DNA of 57,010 bases, from NCBI RefSeq assembly GCF_001310815.1, contig NZ_BAZK01000031.1, positions 1-57,010 of the forward strand, in the 5' to 3' direction. The position numbers and the translations under genes were made by a program. Source of the DNA: Pseudovibrio denitrificans JCM 12308. Lineage in GTDB: Bacteria > Pseudomonadota > Alphaproteobacteria > Rhizobiales > Stappiaceae. Of this stretch, positions 19,073 to 27,103 are shown piece by piece. The notes under the pieces are model-generated. The model made no database searches. It saw only the letters and a list, made by a program, of their open reading frames with translations, and was not told the origin of the DNA. Positions within the stretch are counted from its first letter, which is position 1. Each line of letters starts with the position of its first letter.

Positions 19073-19789
19073 TCATGGTTTCAAGCTGTGAAAACACATC
19101 GTTTTGAACCATCTTGAGACGTTGGCGAGACATAAGCCAAAGGCCTCGTCATTGATTGCTTCGCTGAAGGTCTTCCGTCTTTCGATCATTTGCTGAATGT
19201 CGAAGTTGAAAGAGCTTCCAGTGCGCTGCTTGAGCGTTGGCACCGCATAGATGCGTTCAATGTTATCCTTGAAGATTTTCAGCTCTTCGAAAGGTTTGTC
19301 GTTCTTTGCAGCAAGTCCGGAGTATTCATTCTTCCAAATGATGATCTTTTGCTTTGGGAATACTTTGAAGATCTTATCGACACAGGAAAGAGTAGCATCA
19401 ATGGCCCCTCCCCCACTGACAACCGTATGAATGGCGACTTCACATTCGTTGTCCTGCAGCAGATCAAGAACACCGTTCTCATCCAGATACTTGAGCATTG
19501 GCAGGAAGGTTGTTGCACCCGTGTCGATTACGAAGTGCGAGTCTTCTTCAGCCTCCAAAATGCCTTCAATGATCTGGTCAAAGCTGCGGTGATCTATCTC
19601 ACCGTTATCCATCATGCGGATAAGATTACAATTGAGAGCCTTGTAAGAATGCAAAGTAGGATTTACTGGATCTGTATCAATTGCAATCAGCTTTCTTTCT
19701 TTGTGTCTTAAGAACTCAGAAAGACAAAGAGAGACAAAACTCTTACCGGCCCCGCCTTTTCCTTGCAGGACTATATTTACGTACTTCAT
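19073..19789 (-). CDS. TraL/ParA-like P-loop ATPase
   Basis: This 238-residue MinD/ParA superfamily protein has a deviant Walker A at ~10-18 (GKGGAGKSF), a switch I-like AIDTDPVNPT at ~37 and HFVIDTGATTFLP as the Walker B region. IncP TraL and Agrobacterium VirC1 belong to the same family and help recruit the relaxosome to the secretion channel. No ParB partner is adjacent, which favours a transfer role over segregation. It is second in the leftward unit, 15 nt after the traK-like gene. Confidence 0.75.
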   Translation of the reverse strand: MKYVNIVLQGKGGAGKSFVSLCLSEFLRHKERKLIAIDTDPVNPTLHSYKALNCNLIRMMDNGEIDHRSFDQIIEGILEAEEDSHFVIDTGATTFLPMLKYLDENGVLDLLQDNECEVAIHTVVSGGGAIDATLSCVDKIFKVFPKQKIIIWKNEYSGLAAKNDKPFEELKIFKDNIERIYAVPTLKQRTGSSFNFDIQQMIERRKTFSEAINDEAFGLCLANVSRWFKTMCFHSLKP

Positions 19790-19804
19790 GATTACTCAGT
19801 TCAG

Positions 19805-20134
19805 TTAGTCGTAGTTGGGAATTTCGTCAGCCATTTGGAACCGGCCTTTACCTTCAGATTGAGATGTCAGAAGCGGTCCTGATGTTGGAGATACCCGCTG
19901 CTCCTGCCTACTTTGGTGCGTTGGCGCAGTTACACCTCCCAAAGTCAATTTGGGTCCATATTTCAGGGCCTTATCCGCATGCTTGTAGAAAGTTTTTTCC
20001 GCCATAGAGATCTTTCCTTCTTTAAGAAGGGCCTCGAAGATCCTACGTTTAGGTACACCTCGCCCGATCTCCGTCTCGACATGCACACGCACAAGTTGAA
20101 ACTGAGTTCGAGCATCTCCCCATGGAAGTGCCAT
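19805..20134 (-). CDS. TraK-like oriT-associated protein
   Basis: This 109-residue protein contains an HTH-like region (VETEIGRGVPKRRIFEALLKEGKISMAEKTFYKHADKAL) resembling IncP TraK, which binds and bends oriT DNA; compare its pattern of a G..., a W/F-L...G-K, and F.KH. The C-terminal half is Pro/Ser/Gln-rich and probably disordered. It is the first gene of the leftward unit, so its upstream region (20135-20400) should contain the operon promoter and possibly oriT. Confidence 0.55.
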   Translation of the reverse strand: MALPWGDARTQFQLVRVHVETEIGRGVPKRRIFEALLKEGKISMAEKTFYKHADKALKYGPKLTLGGVTAPTHQSRQEQRVSPTSGPLLTSQSEGKGRFQMADEIPNYD

Positions 20135-20239
20135 TACTCATTTACCCGCAAGTCACGCGGGTATCCCTGATGTTTAATATTTGGAAAAAGGATTTAGACA
20201 CAGTTCGACTCATCGCATTCCATGCTGAAATGCGTTAAG

Positions 20240-20263
20240 TCTCACGCCGTTCAGGACGTGAGA
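20240..20263. repeat. Inverted repeat upstream of traK
   Basis: There are perfect 7-bp arms (TCTCACG and CGTGAGA) around a 10-nt loop, ~105 bp upstream of the traK-like start. It could be a relaxase, MobC or TraK binding site at oriT, or an operator for the leftward unit. Confidence 0.55.
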
Positions 20264-20335
20264 GATGTCTACGACTAAAATTAGAAGTTGTAGTTTCTCC
20301 TATGCGAGTGCCAAGAATGCTTTGGTACTTGCAAT

Positions 20336-20376
20336 GCCCCGGTGGTTATGAGCGCCAACTTAATAGCCGCCGGGGC
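20336..20376. repeat. GC-rich inverted repeat
   Basis: There are 10-bp arms (GCCCCGGTGG and CCGCCGGGGC) with one mismatch that becomes G-U in RNA, and a 21-nt loop. It stands out in an AT-rich stretch. Strong stem-loops of this type flank nic sites, but function here is not shown. Confidence 0.5.
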
Positions 20377-20562
20377 ACACAGCATTTGCTATGTCAACAA
20401 GTAAAACGTGCATAACTCATTACCCCAACTATTGCCAGCCTCATTTCGATCACAGTTCTAGGCCGAATTGAGTGTCGCCATAGCTCTAATTTACTTCAAT
20501 TTTTATGTGCCAAGGGAAACTGCGGGTTTTCAGTATAATTTCTCTAAAACTGTAGATCAAAA

Positions 20563-20571
20563 TTATCCACA
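20563..20571 (+). promoter_or_regulatory. Consensus DnaA box
   Basis: TTATCCACA matches the bacterial DnaA box exactly. A 9-mer can occur by chance, but it lies between the inverted repeats and the direct-repeat cluster, which fits a replication origin. Confidence 0.5.
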
Positions 20572-20678
20572 ACAAAGTATCGATGATTATCTCCGAGTTT
20601 TGCGTAGCAAAAAGACGTTGAGCACTTTGGTGCGAATAAGTGCAATTTTCCGATTTGATCCCAGAGCGGAGAATTCTC

Positions 20679-20698
20679 GCTAAGCGGCACCGCTTAGC
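20679..20698. repeat. Near-perfect 20-bp palindrome
   Basis: GCTAAGCGG-CA-CCGCTTAGC has 9-bp arms with a 2-nt centre. It lies just before the direct repeats and could be a Rep or partition-protein site. No transposase is nearby to make it an element end. Confidence 0.6.
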
Positions 20699-20715
20699 CT
20701 ATCTTGCCAACTTCC

Positions 20716-20828
20716 AGTCGGAGAAACTCAGAGAAACATTACATAAATCGTAGAAAGTTGGAGAATTTCGTAGAATGGGAATGAGGCTTCAAGAAACTCA
20801 GAGATGCTTGGAGAAACTCGGAGAACTG
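20716..20828 (+). repeat. Iteron-like direct repeat cluster
   Basis: The motif (G)GAGAAACTC-N-GAGA occurs at about 20719-20733, in a 5'-variant form at 20790-20804 and again at 20809-20824. A diverged copy (TTGGAGAATTTCGTAGA) lies at ~20758-20774. Spacing is irregular, unlike a CRISPR array. Such repeats are typical of plasmid origins or partition sites. Confidence 0.5.
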
Positions 20829-21209
20829 CAGTTATCAAAACTGATATTTGCAACAAAAAAACAAGTATGGACAACAGCGTCCATAGTGGACCCAACATTT
20901 AAAGCACGCAAAATATTGAACTAAGAACTTGACAACTTTTGGATCTCCAAATTGAAAATGAAGATTCGCAAAGTCCATTTCAGGTCACAGCAACTACTTA
21001 TCCATGCAGCTAAGCGCTTTGCGACCTGCGAGTGTTCGACTTTGCAGACGGTTGGCAAAAGCAATGAGCGTAGCGCCAATACTGGAAGGTGGAGTGACAT
21101 CAGCAAATCCCGCGCAGCCTGGAATCGTTGGAGCAAGCGCCAAATCACTCGCGGTCCGTGAAGCCGTGCTAATTGATTTTTTGGAAATCTCCGAGTAGTA
21201 TACCGGAGT

Positions 21210-21232
21210 GGAAGGGAGCTAAGCCCCCTTCC
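21210..21232 (+). terminator. Hairpin, possible terminator
   Basis: GGAAGGG and CCCTTCC arms form a 7-bp stem with a 9-nt loop, followed by GTTTCT. There is no long T tract, so it is a weak terminator candidate. Confidence 0.35.
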
Positions 21233-21250
21233 GTTTCTGACTTACTTAAA

Positions 21251-21296
21251 AGAGACACGGAGACTCAGTAGCCAACTGTTCCGTGTCTTTTTTATT
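21251..21296 (+). terminator. Rho-independent terminator
   Basis: AGACACGG and CCGTGTCT arms form an 8-bp stem with a ~20-nt loop, preceded by AAAAG and followed by TTTTTATTTT. It can work in both directions and separates the control region from the accessory genes. Confidence 0.65.
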
Positions 21297-21658
21297 TTCA
21301 GCGTGACAGAAATGGGAAGTATACTCATTTCATCACTCTCCGGTTTAGAGGCAAGGCTGTTGCCGCAGTCGGGAAAGCCTATCTTACCCGATGCACTGGT
21401 TGGCTCAGCGCGGCTGCTTTTGCCCCTAAATCCCAATCATTTTATCAGATGCCCCCTCAAGTTGCTATGTGCAATGCACCCATGGGTAAGTTGGTTCTAC
21501 TGCCTGCCTATAATTTGTCTTGGACAAGTTCATCAGAGACTTAGTTATTGGCTAACTGTGCTGCTTTACGTGGTCGTAACTCTGCCTAATAAGATCCAAT
21601 GCAGCAGTCATAACCTCGCGCTACGATATCTTATCAATCAAACAGATAAGCCGAGGAT

Positions 21659-22467
21659 ATGACTATGGATGCCAGAAGTGACTTTCTTGAAACCATTGAG
21701 CCGGGCCTTGGACTATCAAGAAGTACGTTTTTACCGATGGTCCGGACGTAGATCGTTCTGAATGGACTAGCCCAGTGTACACCAAGCAACATAATGCTTC
21801 ATTTCTTGGACGAACGGCGCTGAGGAATCCAAAAGACTTTCACGGCGAAGTCGGCTGCACGCCTGTCGTGAATGGATGTGCACAGCTCAGACTAAGCACA
21901 TATGATCCACTCTCCCCTGACCATTCGGCGTTACTTGGTTCCCAGATCAGCACCAAAAGTAAATGGGGCTTGAGCAGCTGCGCAAAGGTGGCCTTCCATG
22001 CACGGGTTATATGCCCAACTTCGATGCCCAAAGGTGCTGTTGCCGCCTTGTTTGCTTACAACCTGCTCAATCAGAACACTGATCAGAGAGATGAAATAGA
22101 TTTTGAGCTGATCTCAAAATACTGGAACAACCCTGCTCCTCAGATCAACACAAACGTTTTTTATGACAGCGCTCAAGGTGAAGCTGAGCAAAACACCATT
22201 GCCCAAGTATTCGGTAATCCTATCGATCTGATGATCATCTGGTCATCAAATGGCATCAAATGGCTTGTCAACGGGGTTACCGTCCGAAGTTCCTCACAAG
22301 CTCCTCAGTCCGACATGAGCCTTACTCTCAACTTCTGGGCTCCAAGTGCAACTGGCTGGACTTGGGCCTATGACGCTGACTTACAACCCTCAAACGCGCC
22401 AGGACAAGGATGGACCTTTCAAATTGCGTCTGCTGCAGTGTCTTACGTGCCCAAAGGAACTGAGTAA
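21659..22467 (+). CDS. Glycoside hydrolase family 16 protein (one frame break)
   Basis: This ~270-residue jelly-roll glycosidase is related to beta-1,3/1,3-1,4-glucanases and agarases. The catalytic motif ExDxE is present as DEIDFELI, followed by family elements QINTNVFYD, MIIWSSNGIKWLVNGVTVR and LTLNFWAPS. The start at 21659 has GAGG upstream. The first ~20 codons are in another frame; adding one A near 21718 gives GLGLSKKYVFTDGPD and joins them to the rest. No signal peptide is visible, so it is cytoplasmic or exported by a non-Sec route. It may act on algal or host polysaccharide, or in exopolysaccharide trimming. Confidence 0.75.
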
Positions 22468-22592
22468 GGTAAACGCTTGGCGATTTATCTTTTGGGTTGA
22501 GCTCTCATTGGTCCTGAAAACATAGCCTTGTTTAGGCCAGCAGAAAACTGATGCAAAGTTCTCGTGTTCTCCAACGCGAAAGGAACCCGTTT

Positions 22593-24431
22593 ATGGCACC
22601 TCCGAAAAAAGACAATGATCCAAACGGCAACAACAATAACGATCAAGTCCATAACGCTGACTATGCGGACTGGGAGTTCCAAATGGAGGAAGTGTTGCAC
22701 CTCCCCCACGATGAGCAGCCTGGGAACAACCAGCTTTCCGTTGACTACTCCCCTCAAATCAAAGCGCTTCGTGACAAGTTCATGGCCTATGAGAAACGTA
22801 GAAACATCTTCAAAGATAGTGAGAAGCAAAAGGAGTTTGATGACGTTCTCAAACAAGCCAATGGTTTCTTAAATCATGCTGAAGAGCAAAACGCTGGACA
22901 CAATGAAGTTGGAACCCAGAGCGCCTTGAACGGACTGAATCAGACCCTTGATAAAGTGAAAACTATCTACTCCTGCGGGGTTGAAACAGCCTGCAACCTT
23001 TTACATTGCAAAGAAGAGTTGGCAGAGCAAAGGGCACGCGCACAAGAACTTGAAAAAGTTGATCCTAAAAAGTTGAAAGGCTTGAAGAAGGATGAGCTCA
23101 AACTCCGAGGAGACGAGTTTGCACGACTAACCAAAACAATCAAAGAAAAAGGCGACGAATCCGAGCTCTTGCTAAGTGGCTTCAAAGTGAAGGAAGCCAG
23201 CAAAACACTGGAGCAGATGGCAGCATATATCGGTGCGCTAGAAGCCATCTTACTGTTAAAACCCACCGCAGAAATCGAAAAGAAGGACAAGAAAACAGTC
23301 CTCCGTGCTTACACAGGCAAACACTCCGTCGCCGATTCCAACAGTATTTATATGGACATATACAAGTTGGAAACAGAGAGGGATGAAGACCTGAAACAGA
23401 ACCATCCAACAGCAATGCAAGCTGTGCATCTTCAGGAAATGAAAATCGAAACAGGGAAAAGATGCAAACATGTCAAAGAGATACCCGAGACAATACAGAG
23501 ATTAGAAAAAAAGTTCGAAGGCATAGAGGACGTTCAAGGCAAAATTAATCAGTTAAAAAAGGAACTTAAGACAACTAAGTCCATAGAGATCTACGAAGAG
23601 CTAGATGATAGACTGAAAGACCTGCGGCTCCTGCGAGACTTGCCAGTACTTCAAAAGTGTCAAGAAGAACTGGCAAAGTTGGAAGAAGACAATGAAGACC
23701 TCAAAGAGAAGCTGGAGCTGATGCGAGAATGCCGAGACAACCATAAGCAACGCATAGAAGCTAAAAAGGTGAAACTGTCGAGCGACACACACCAGATCCA
23801 AAGGCATTCACGATTGCCCACTTTTGTAGGGTTCGACCGGCTTGATGCAGACGGGAATCCAATCTTAACAGAAGACTCCGGTTACACCTATCACGGTAAC
23901 AAGATCCATTTGAGCATTCGGCAAGATCAAGTGGAGAAGGCCGGAGACATTCTAACCCCGCTTCTTCTCTCGCCCGACTGCCCCTTTCTTTCCTTCAAAG
24001 TTTCAAACCTGCAAGCAACGCAAACCGCACGACAGATCATTAGCAAACGACTGGATGACAGCCCCTCGGAAGAAAAAAGGAAGCAGCTGGAGATCGACAA
24101 AAAAGCGCAGCAACGAATTTCCGATGGTGCTCAAATCACGCTTTATCCCTACACCAAAGATGAAGACTTCACAGGCGGTGTGCAGGAATACAATTTCTTC
24201 ATAAAACTACTGGAACAGGAACTGGAAGCAGCTGGTATTCAACCAGGCGATATCCCGAAGTCAGACGTGGGCCTAGAAGGTATGAAATTCGCCACATTCC
24301 GCCATGAAGATGGGTCACGTGGCGAGGAGTTTGGCGACAAACCGCTCGGCAAAGAAAATGACGATCTGTTGAAGAGTAAACCATTTTATAAAGCGCTGAC
24401 GGGACAGGACAATCGCCAGCAGATCAACTAA
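22593..24431 (+). CDS. Coiled-coil protein with C-terminal phosphothreonine lyase (OspF/SpvC/HopAI1-like) domain; probable secreted effector
   Basis: This is a 612-residue protein. The start at 22593 follows AAAGGA; an upstream in-frame ATG lacks it. The N-terminus is disordered and Asn/Asp/Pro-rich without a Sec signal. Residues ~60-400 are mostly coiled coil. Residues ~405-575 match the phosphothreonine lyase family: GNKIHLSI (Lys437 and His439), LSFKVSNLQ (Lys469 at the position of the SpvC catalytic lysine), SDGAQITLYPY, AAGIQPGDIPKSDVG and KFATFRHE (Arg570). In OspF, SpvC and HopAI1 this domain irreversibly removes phosphate from MAP-kinase phosphothreonine by beta-elimination. Those are type III effectors; delivery here is inferred, not shown. 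Family members are usually ~240-260 residues, so the long N-terminal extension is unusual. Confidence 0.78.
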   Translation: MAPPKKDNDPNGNNNNDQVHNADYADWEFQMEEVLHLPHDEQPGNNQLSVDYSPQIKALRDKFMAYEKRRNIFKDSEKQKEFDDVLKQANGFLNHAEEQNAGHNEVGTQSALNGLNQTLDKVKTIYSCGVETACNLLHCKEELAEQRARAQELEKVDPKKLKGLKKDELKLRGDEFARLTKTIKEKGDESELLLSGFKVKEASKTLEQMAAYIGALEAILLLKPTAEIEKKDKKTVLRAYTGKHSVADSNSIYMDIYKLETERDEDLKQNHPTAMQAVHLQEMKIETGKRCKHVKEIPETIQRLEKKFEGIEDVQGKINQLKKELKTTKSIEIYEELDDRLKDLRLLRDLPVLQKCQEELAKLEEDNEDLKEKLELMRECRDNHKQRIEAKKVKLSSDTHQIQRHSRLPTFVGFDRLDADGNPILTEDSGYTYHGNKIHLSIRQDQVEKAGDILTPLLLSPDCPFLSFKVSNLQATQTARQIISKRLDDSPSEEKRKQLEIDKKAQQRISDGAQITLYPYTKDEDFTGGVQEYNFFIKLLEQELEAAGIQPGDIPKSDVGLEGMKFATFRHEDGSRGEEFGDKPLGKENDDLLKSKPFYKALTGQDNRQQIN

Positions 24432-24802
24432 TTAATCTAAAACGCTCAGCCTCGTTACTAGCTTGAACTTCGTGCGATGCGGTTTCAGATCTGTCCAATT
24501 AGAGCTATTACCTAAATCCTGACGAAGGCTGGCTATAACAACTGTCTGCCTTTGTCCGTTGTGGGAGTTTAAGAAAGTCTCATACAGAAAATGGCATAGC
24601 GGACGAAGGGGTCACTCTGGCGTTTTTGTCAATGATTGTGTCAGCCTTCACAGATCCGGTGTCGTTTTTGAGGAGATTTTTCGGAAAATACGCAAGCGGC
24701 AAACCCATTGGAGAATGTATGCGCACTGCAGCGACTCACAGCGCATTAAGGACCACCAAACACGGTGCTACCATATAGGCGGAGGTGGACGCGCTGATAA
24801 CT
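24432..24802. other. Intergenic stretch without recognisable genes
   Basis: No frame with family signal or coding-like composition is seen between the effector gene and the convergent membrane-protein gene. No clear hairpin terminator was found. Confidence 0.4.
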
Positions 24803-25342
24803 CTATTCTTCTACTTTCGGAAGTGTAATCACTTTCTTGCATTTGTCGCCAAAGAAGGCGAGTGAGTTCTTCACGGCTGTATCACTGCCCAGAACTTCCG
24901 CATTCGTGAATACCGACAAGCACACCTGTCGGCGTGACTCGCCTTTTTCATATCCACCTCTGTTTGAAGCGCCAAGTGCATATGAGAAGAAAAGGACTAG
25001 CACGAAAGAAATAACTATCGGATACATTTCGTCTCGCGGTGGCGTCTTAGCGACTCCAAGGAGATAGGCAGCGGCTACAGCAAGAAATGACAGGATGGCG
25101 GGCATCAAGTCTCCTACAACTCCCTCACGTGCATTTCCGCCGGAAAATCCGATTAGACCACCTAGAACTGCAACTCCAAATGTTGCGACTGCTAAGCGCA
25201 CAAACGCTGACACTTCAAACCGATGAATTCGATAGGAAAGCAAGATAACTGCGCTGCAAATTACAAAGCAACCGACGAGTACACTTATCGATACGCGAAG
25301 GGCACTTTCAAAGTGCGCCCAATGAAAAATTAAATCATCCAT
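24803..25342 (-). CDS. Predicted membrane protein, unknown function
   Basis: This 179-residue protein has four hydrophobic helices: ISVLVGCFVICSAVILLSY, LAVATFGVAVLGGLIGF, LMPAILSFLAVAAAYLLGV and MYPIVISFVLVLFFSYALG. A ~45-residue soluble tail contains two cysteines. It starts 4 nt after the preceding gene (25347-25880), so the two are probably one operon. No family is recognised. Confidence 0.6.
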   Translation of the reverse strand: MDDLIFHWAHFESALRVSISVLVGCFVICSAVILLSYRIHRFEVSAFVRLAVATFGVAVLGGLIGFSGGNAREGVVGDLMPAILSFLAVAAAYLLGVAKTPPRDEMYPIVISFVLVLFFSYALGASNRGGYEKGESRRQVCLSVFTNAEVLGSDTAVKNSLAFFGDKCKKVITLPKVEE

Positions 25343-25346
25343 AGCT

Positions 25347-25880
25347 TCACTTCGGTTTGACTGCGATAAAGTAAAAACGGTGTCCGGTAGGTAGCCATTG
25401 ACCCAAATTGTGGTGGCTAACGACAGCCCCTGTCTTATTCACAAGGCTTTGCTTATCAAAGCCGTTCCCTTCCCGATAACTATTAGATTCCAAAAGGCGC
25501 AGCGACGGAAGATTGTCTATTTCACTTTGCAGAGGTGAGCTTAAGACATGATCAAGTACGGTAATGCTAGCTCCAGTTTCACCAATGCTGAACAGCACCG
25601 CCTGGCCGCCTTTCACCACTTGCCAGGTTGGATCACAATCCCACGTTGGGTCCCCATTCTCAGGACAATCAGGATCCTCATCATCTCCATATAAGCGGAG
25701 TAAGGGCAAAGAACCACTTTTATTGGCATTCATAGCCCAGTTACATAAGCCCTCGTAAGTGCTGCTTGCACCACTAAACAAGTTTAGAGGCTGCGGTTGA
25801 TCACAAATTGCTAAAGCAGGACTTGAAAATAAAAAGACCAAAAGAAACCCTAGGTGTCTGATCACGGCGCTCTCCCGCAT
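25347..25880 (-). CDS. Secreted cysteine-containing protein, unknown function
   Basis: This 177-residue product has a signal peptide (LGFLLVFLFSSPALA). The mature part has four cysteines (ICDQP, LCNWA, DCPEN, DCDPT), suggesting periplasmic disulfides, and ends with a globular-looking region (GHRFYFIAVKPK). It is the first gene of a two-gene unit with the membrane protein downstream. Confidence 0.6.
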   Translation of the reverse strand: MRESAVIRHLGFLLVFLFSSPALAICDQPQPLNLFSGASSTYEGLCNWAMNANKSGSLPLLRLYGDDEDPDCPENGDPTWDCDPTWQVVKGGQAVLFSIGETGASITVLDHVLSSPLQSEIDNLPSLRLLESNSYREGNGFDKQSLVNKTGAVVSHHNLGQWLPTGHRFYFIAVKPK

Positions 25881-25927
25881 TCAAAATGTATTAAGGTAAT
25901 ACTAACTCCGAAAACTAAGGGTTAGAA

Positions 25928-26316
25928 GTGAAATTGTTCACCTTCATAGTTCTAGCCGCTATTGAGGCAAATGTAGGTGAAGCCCTAGATATCTCAAAAC
26001 CTTATCTTTTGAAAAATTTAATTGATTCTGACGATAATAGTCAAATAGCAAGACTTCACAAACCTCGCGATCAAGATAAACACATGCGTTTTGACTACAA
26101 CCTAACGTATGAAGAGATTTTTCCATGTGTTAGCGAACACCCGCTTTGGTCACGCTACTGCGAGGCCCCAAAATGCGAGTTGGGCCACAAGCGGTCATTC
26201 GAGTGTTTCCTTCTAAGGTTGTTATGGTCTTAAAATTTGGCGTTGCGGACGGACTAAGCCATGATCCAGAGCGTGCAGAATACGCAGTAAAACAGCTCGG
26301 AGCTGGAAGGAGCTAA
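25928..26316 (+). CDS. Small secreted protein, unknown (frame break)
   Basis: A GTG start 5 nt after GGGTTAG gives an N-terminal hydrophobic signal-like segment (LFTFIVLAAIEANVGEA). Restoring one base near 26191 joins CELGHK to AVIRVFPSKVVMVLKFG and then HDPERAEYAVKQLGAGRS, for about 129 residues. The break behaves like the others in this window, which supports a real gene. No family is recognised and coding status is uncertain. Confidence 0.4.
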
Positions 26317-26453
26317 AAGAAATGGAAGGGTCGAATCTATCAAAATCAGCCTATTTTTCGTGGCAGCAACGCTGGGATGCAGATAACCCAGCAACAGAAA
26401 TCGATTGATATTGAAGCAACACAATGAAAGCCAATAAAGAAAAGCTAACAGAA

Positions 26454-27089
26454 TTAAATTGCAGGAGCGATATCCTGCTGAGGAGGCTCTGGCAGATAGG
26501 ATTGAAGCACTTTAATGAAATCTGCTTCTGAATTTGTTCCGCTAACAACCAATTTAAGAACTTTATCGCAACAAGATACTGGACTAACTTTTTTCACTAC
26601 ATACTCGTATCCATACTCACGCACTAGGGCTATCAGGCAAGCCTCAAAGCAAATAATCGAAGACTTGACCTCACACCATAGTTCAGGAACATCTTCACTG
26701 AGCGCCTTCAAAAAGCGCTTGTCGCCGGTGATCATACATCCCGCTTCTATTTTTTTCTGCAAGATTGTAACAAGCTGCGCCTCACCAACGTCAACAGATT
26801 CAACTTCTGTCAGTCTGAGAAACATCTCATCTGTATCAAGGTCTTCAGCAAGTTCATCAGGGATTTGCCCAACATTACTGATCGCATCCTGAACCCGTCC
26901 TATTGCGCTCGCAAGCGTCTCATCGTCCAAACCGCGCAAAAGTTTTCGCATGGACTTTTCGTTACTCTTTGCACTCCCGAGAGAGGCTAGTCGATAACAT
27001 TCTTTAAGCCCAACCGCAGCTATAAAATCTGCCAACAAGTCACAACAGCACAACTTGAGAAAAACATCTTTATCAAAAAGGCCAATCAC
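26454..27089 (-). CDS. PIN-like domain protein paired with an ImmA/IrrE-type peptidase
   Basis: This 211-residue protein has a GTG start 14 nt after the stop of the peptidase gene. The pattern of acidic residues fits a PIN-like fold: FDKDVFLKL at the N-terminus, ESVDVGEAQLV in the middle and MITGDKRFLKAL before the last strand. PIN domains are usually metal-dependent RNases and often toxins. Here the catalytic set is only partly recognisable, so activity is an inference. It forms a two-gene leftward unit with 27104-28114. Confidence 0.55.
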   Translation of the reverse strand: MIGLFDKDVFLKLCCCDLLADFIAAVGLKECYRLASLGSAKSNEKSMRKLLRGLDDETLASAIGRVQDAISNVGQIPDELAEDLDTDEMFLRLTEVESVDVGEAQLVTILQKKIEAGCMITGDKRFLKALSEDVPELWCEVKSSIICFEACLIALVREYGYEYVVKKVSPVSCCDKVLKLVVSGTNSEADFIKVLQSYLPEPPQQDIAPAI

Positions 27090-27103
27090 TTACATGTGCC
27101 CCA

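Larger units (their letters stand above)
20135..21658. other. Gene-poor 1.5-kb control region: candidate oriT/oriV
   Basis: No convincing gene is seen. The interval holds several inverted repeats (20240-20263, 20336-20376, 20679-20698), a consensus DnaA box (20563-20571), a cluster of direct repeats (20716-20828) and hairpins at 21210-21232 and 21251-21296. This is the expected make-up of a plasmid origin or transfer region next to traK. A sequence resembling the IncP nic core (TATCC-CTG, one extra C) occurs at 20162-20169. Short open frames at 20952-21198 have no family signal. Confidence 0.5.

Noticed and set aside
19073..19789. ParA partition ATPase
   Set aside because: There is no parB partner, and the neighbours are traK- and traM-like genes, so a TraL-type transfer role is preferred.
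20679..20698. Palindrome as a transposon end
   Set aside because: No transposase, target duplication or second copy of the end is seen nearby.
20716..20828. Possible CRISPR array
   Set aside because: Repeats are short (about 14 bp), diverged and irregularly spaced, and no cas genes are present; an iteron-like cluster fits better.
20952..21198. Overlapping short rightward frames (about 64-69 codons)
   Set aside because: Two frames overlap with no family signal, and neither has a clear Shine-Dalgarno; left as part of the control region.
22593..24431. Lanthipeptide synthetase (LanL/LanKC-like) as alternative for the lyase domain
   Set aside because: Class III/IV synthetases carry kinase and cyclase domains; here only a coiled coil precedes the lyase-like domain and no precursor peptide is nearby.
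24559..24828. 89-codon rightward frame
   Set aside because: Composition is Arg/His/Ser-rich and non-globular, there is no Shine-Dalgarno, and it overlaps the end of a better-supported leftward gene.
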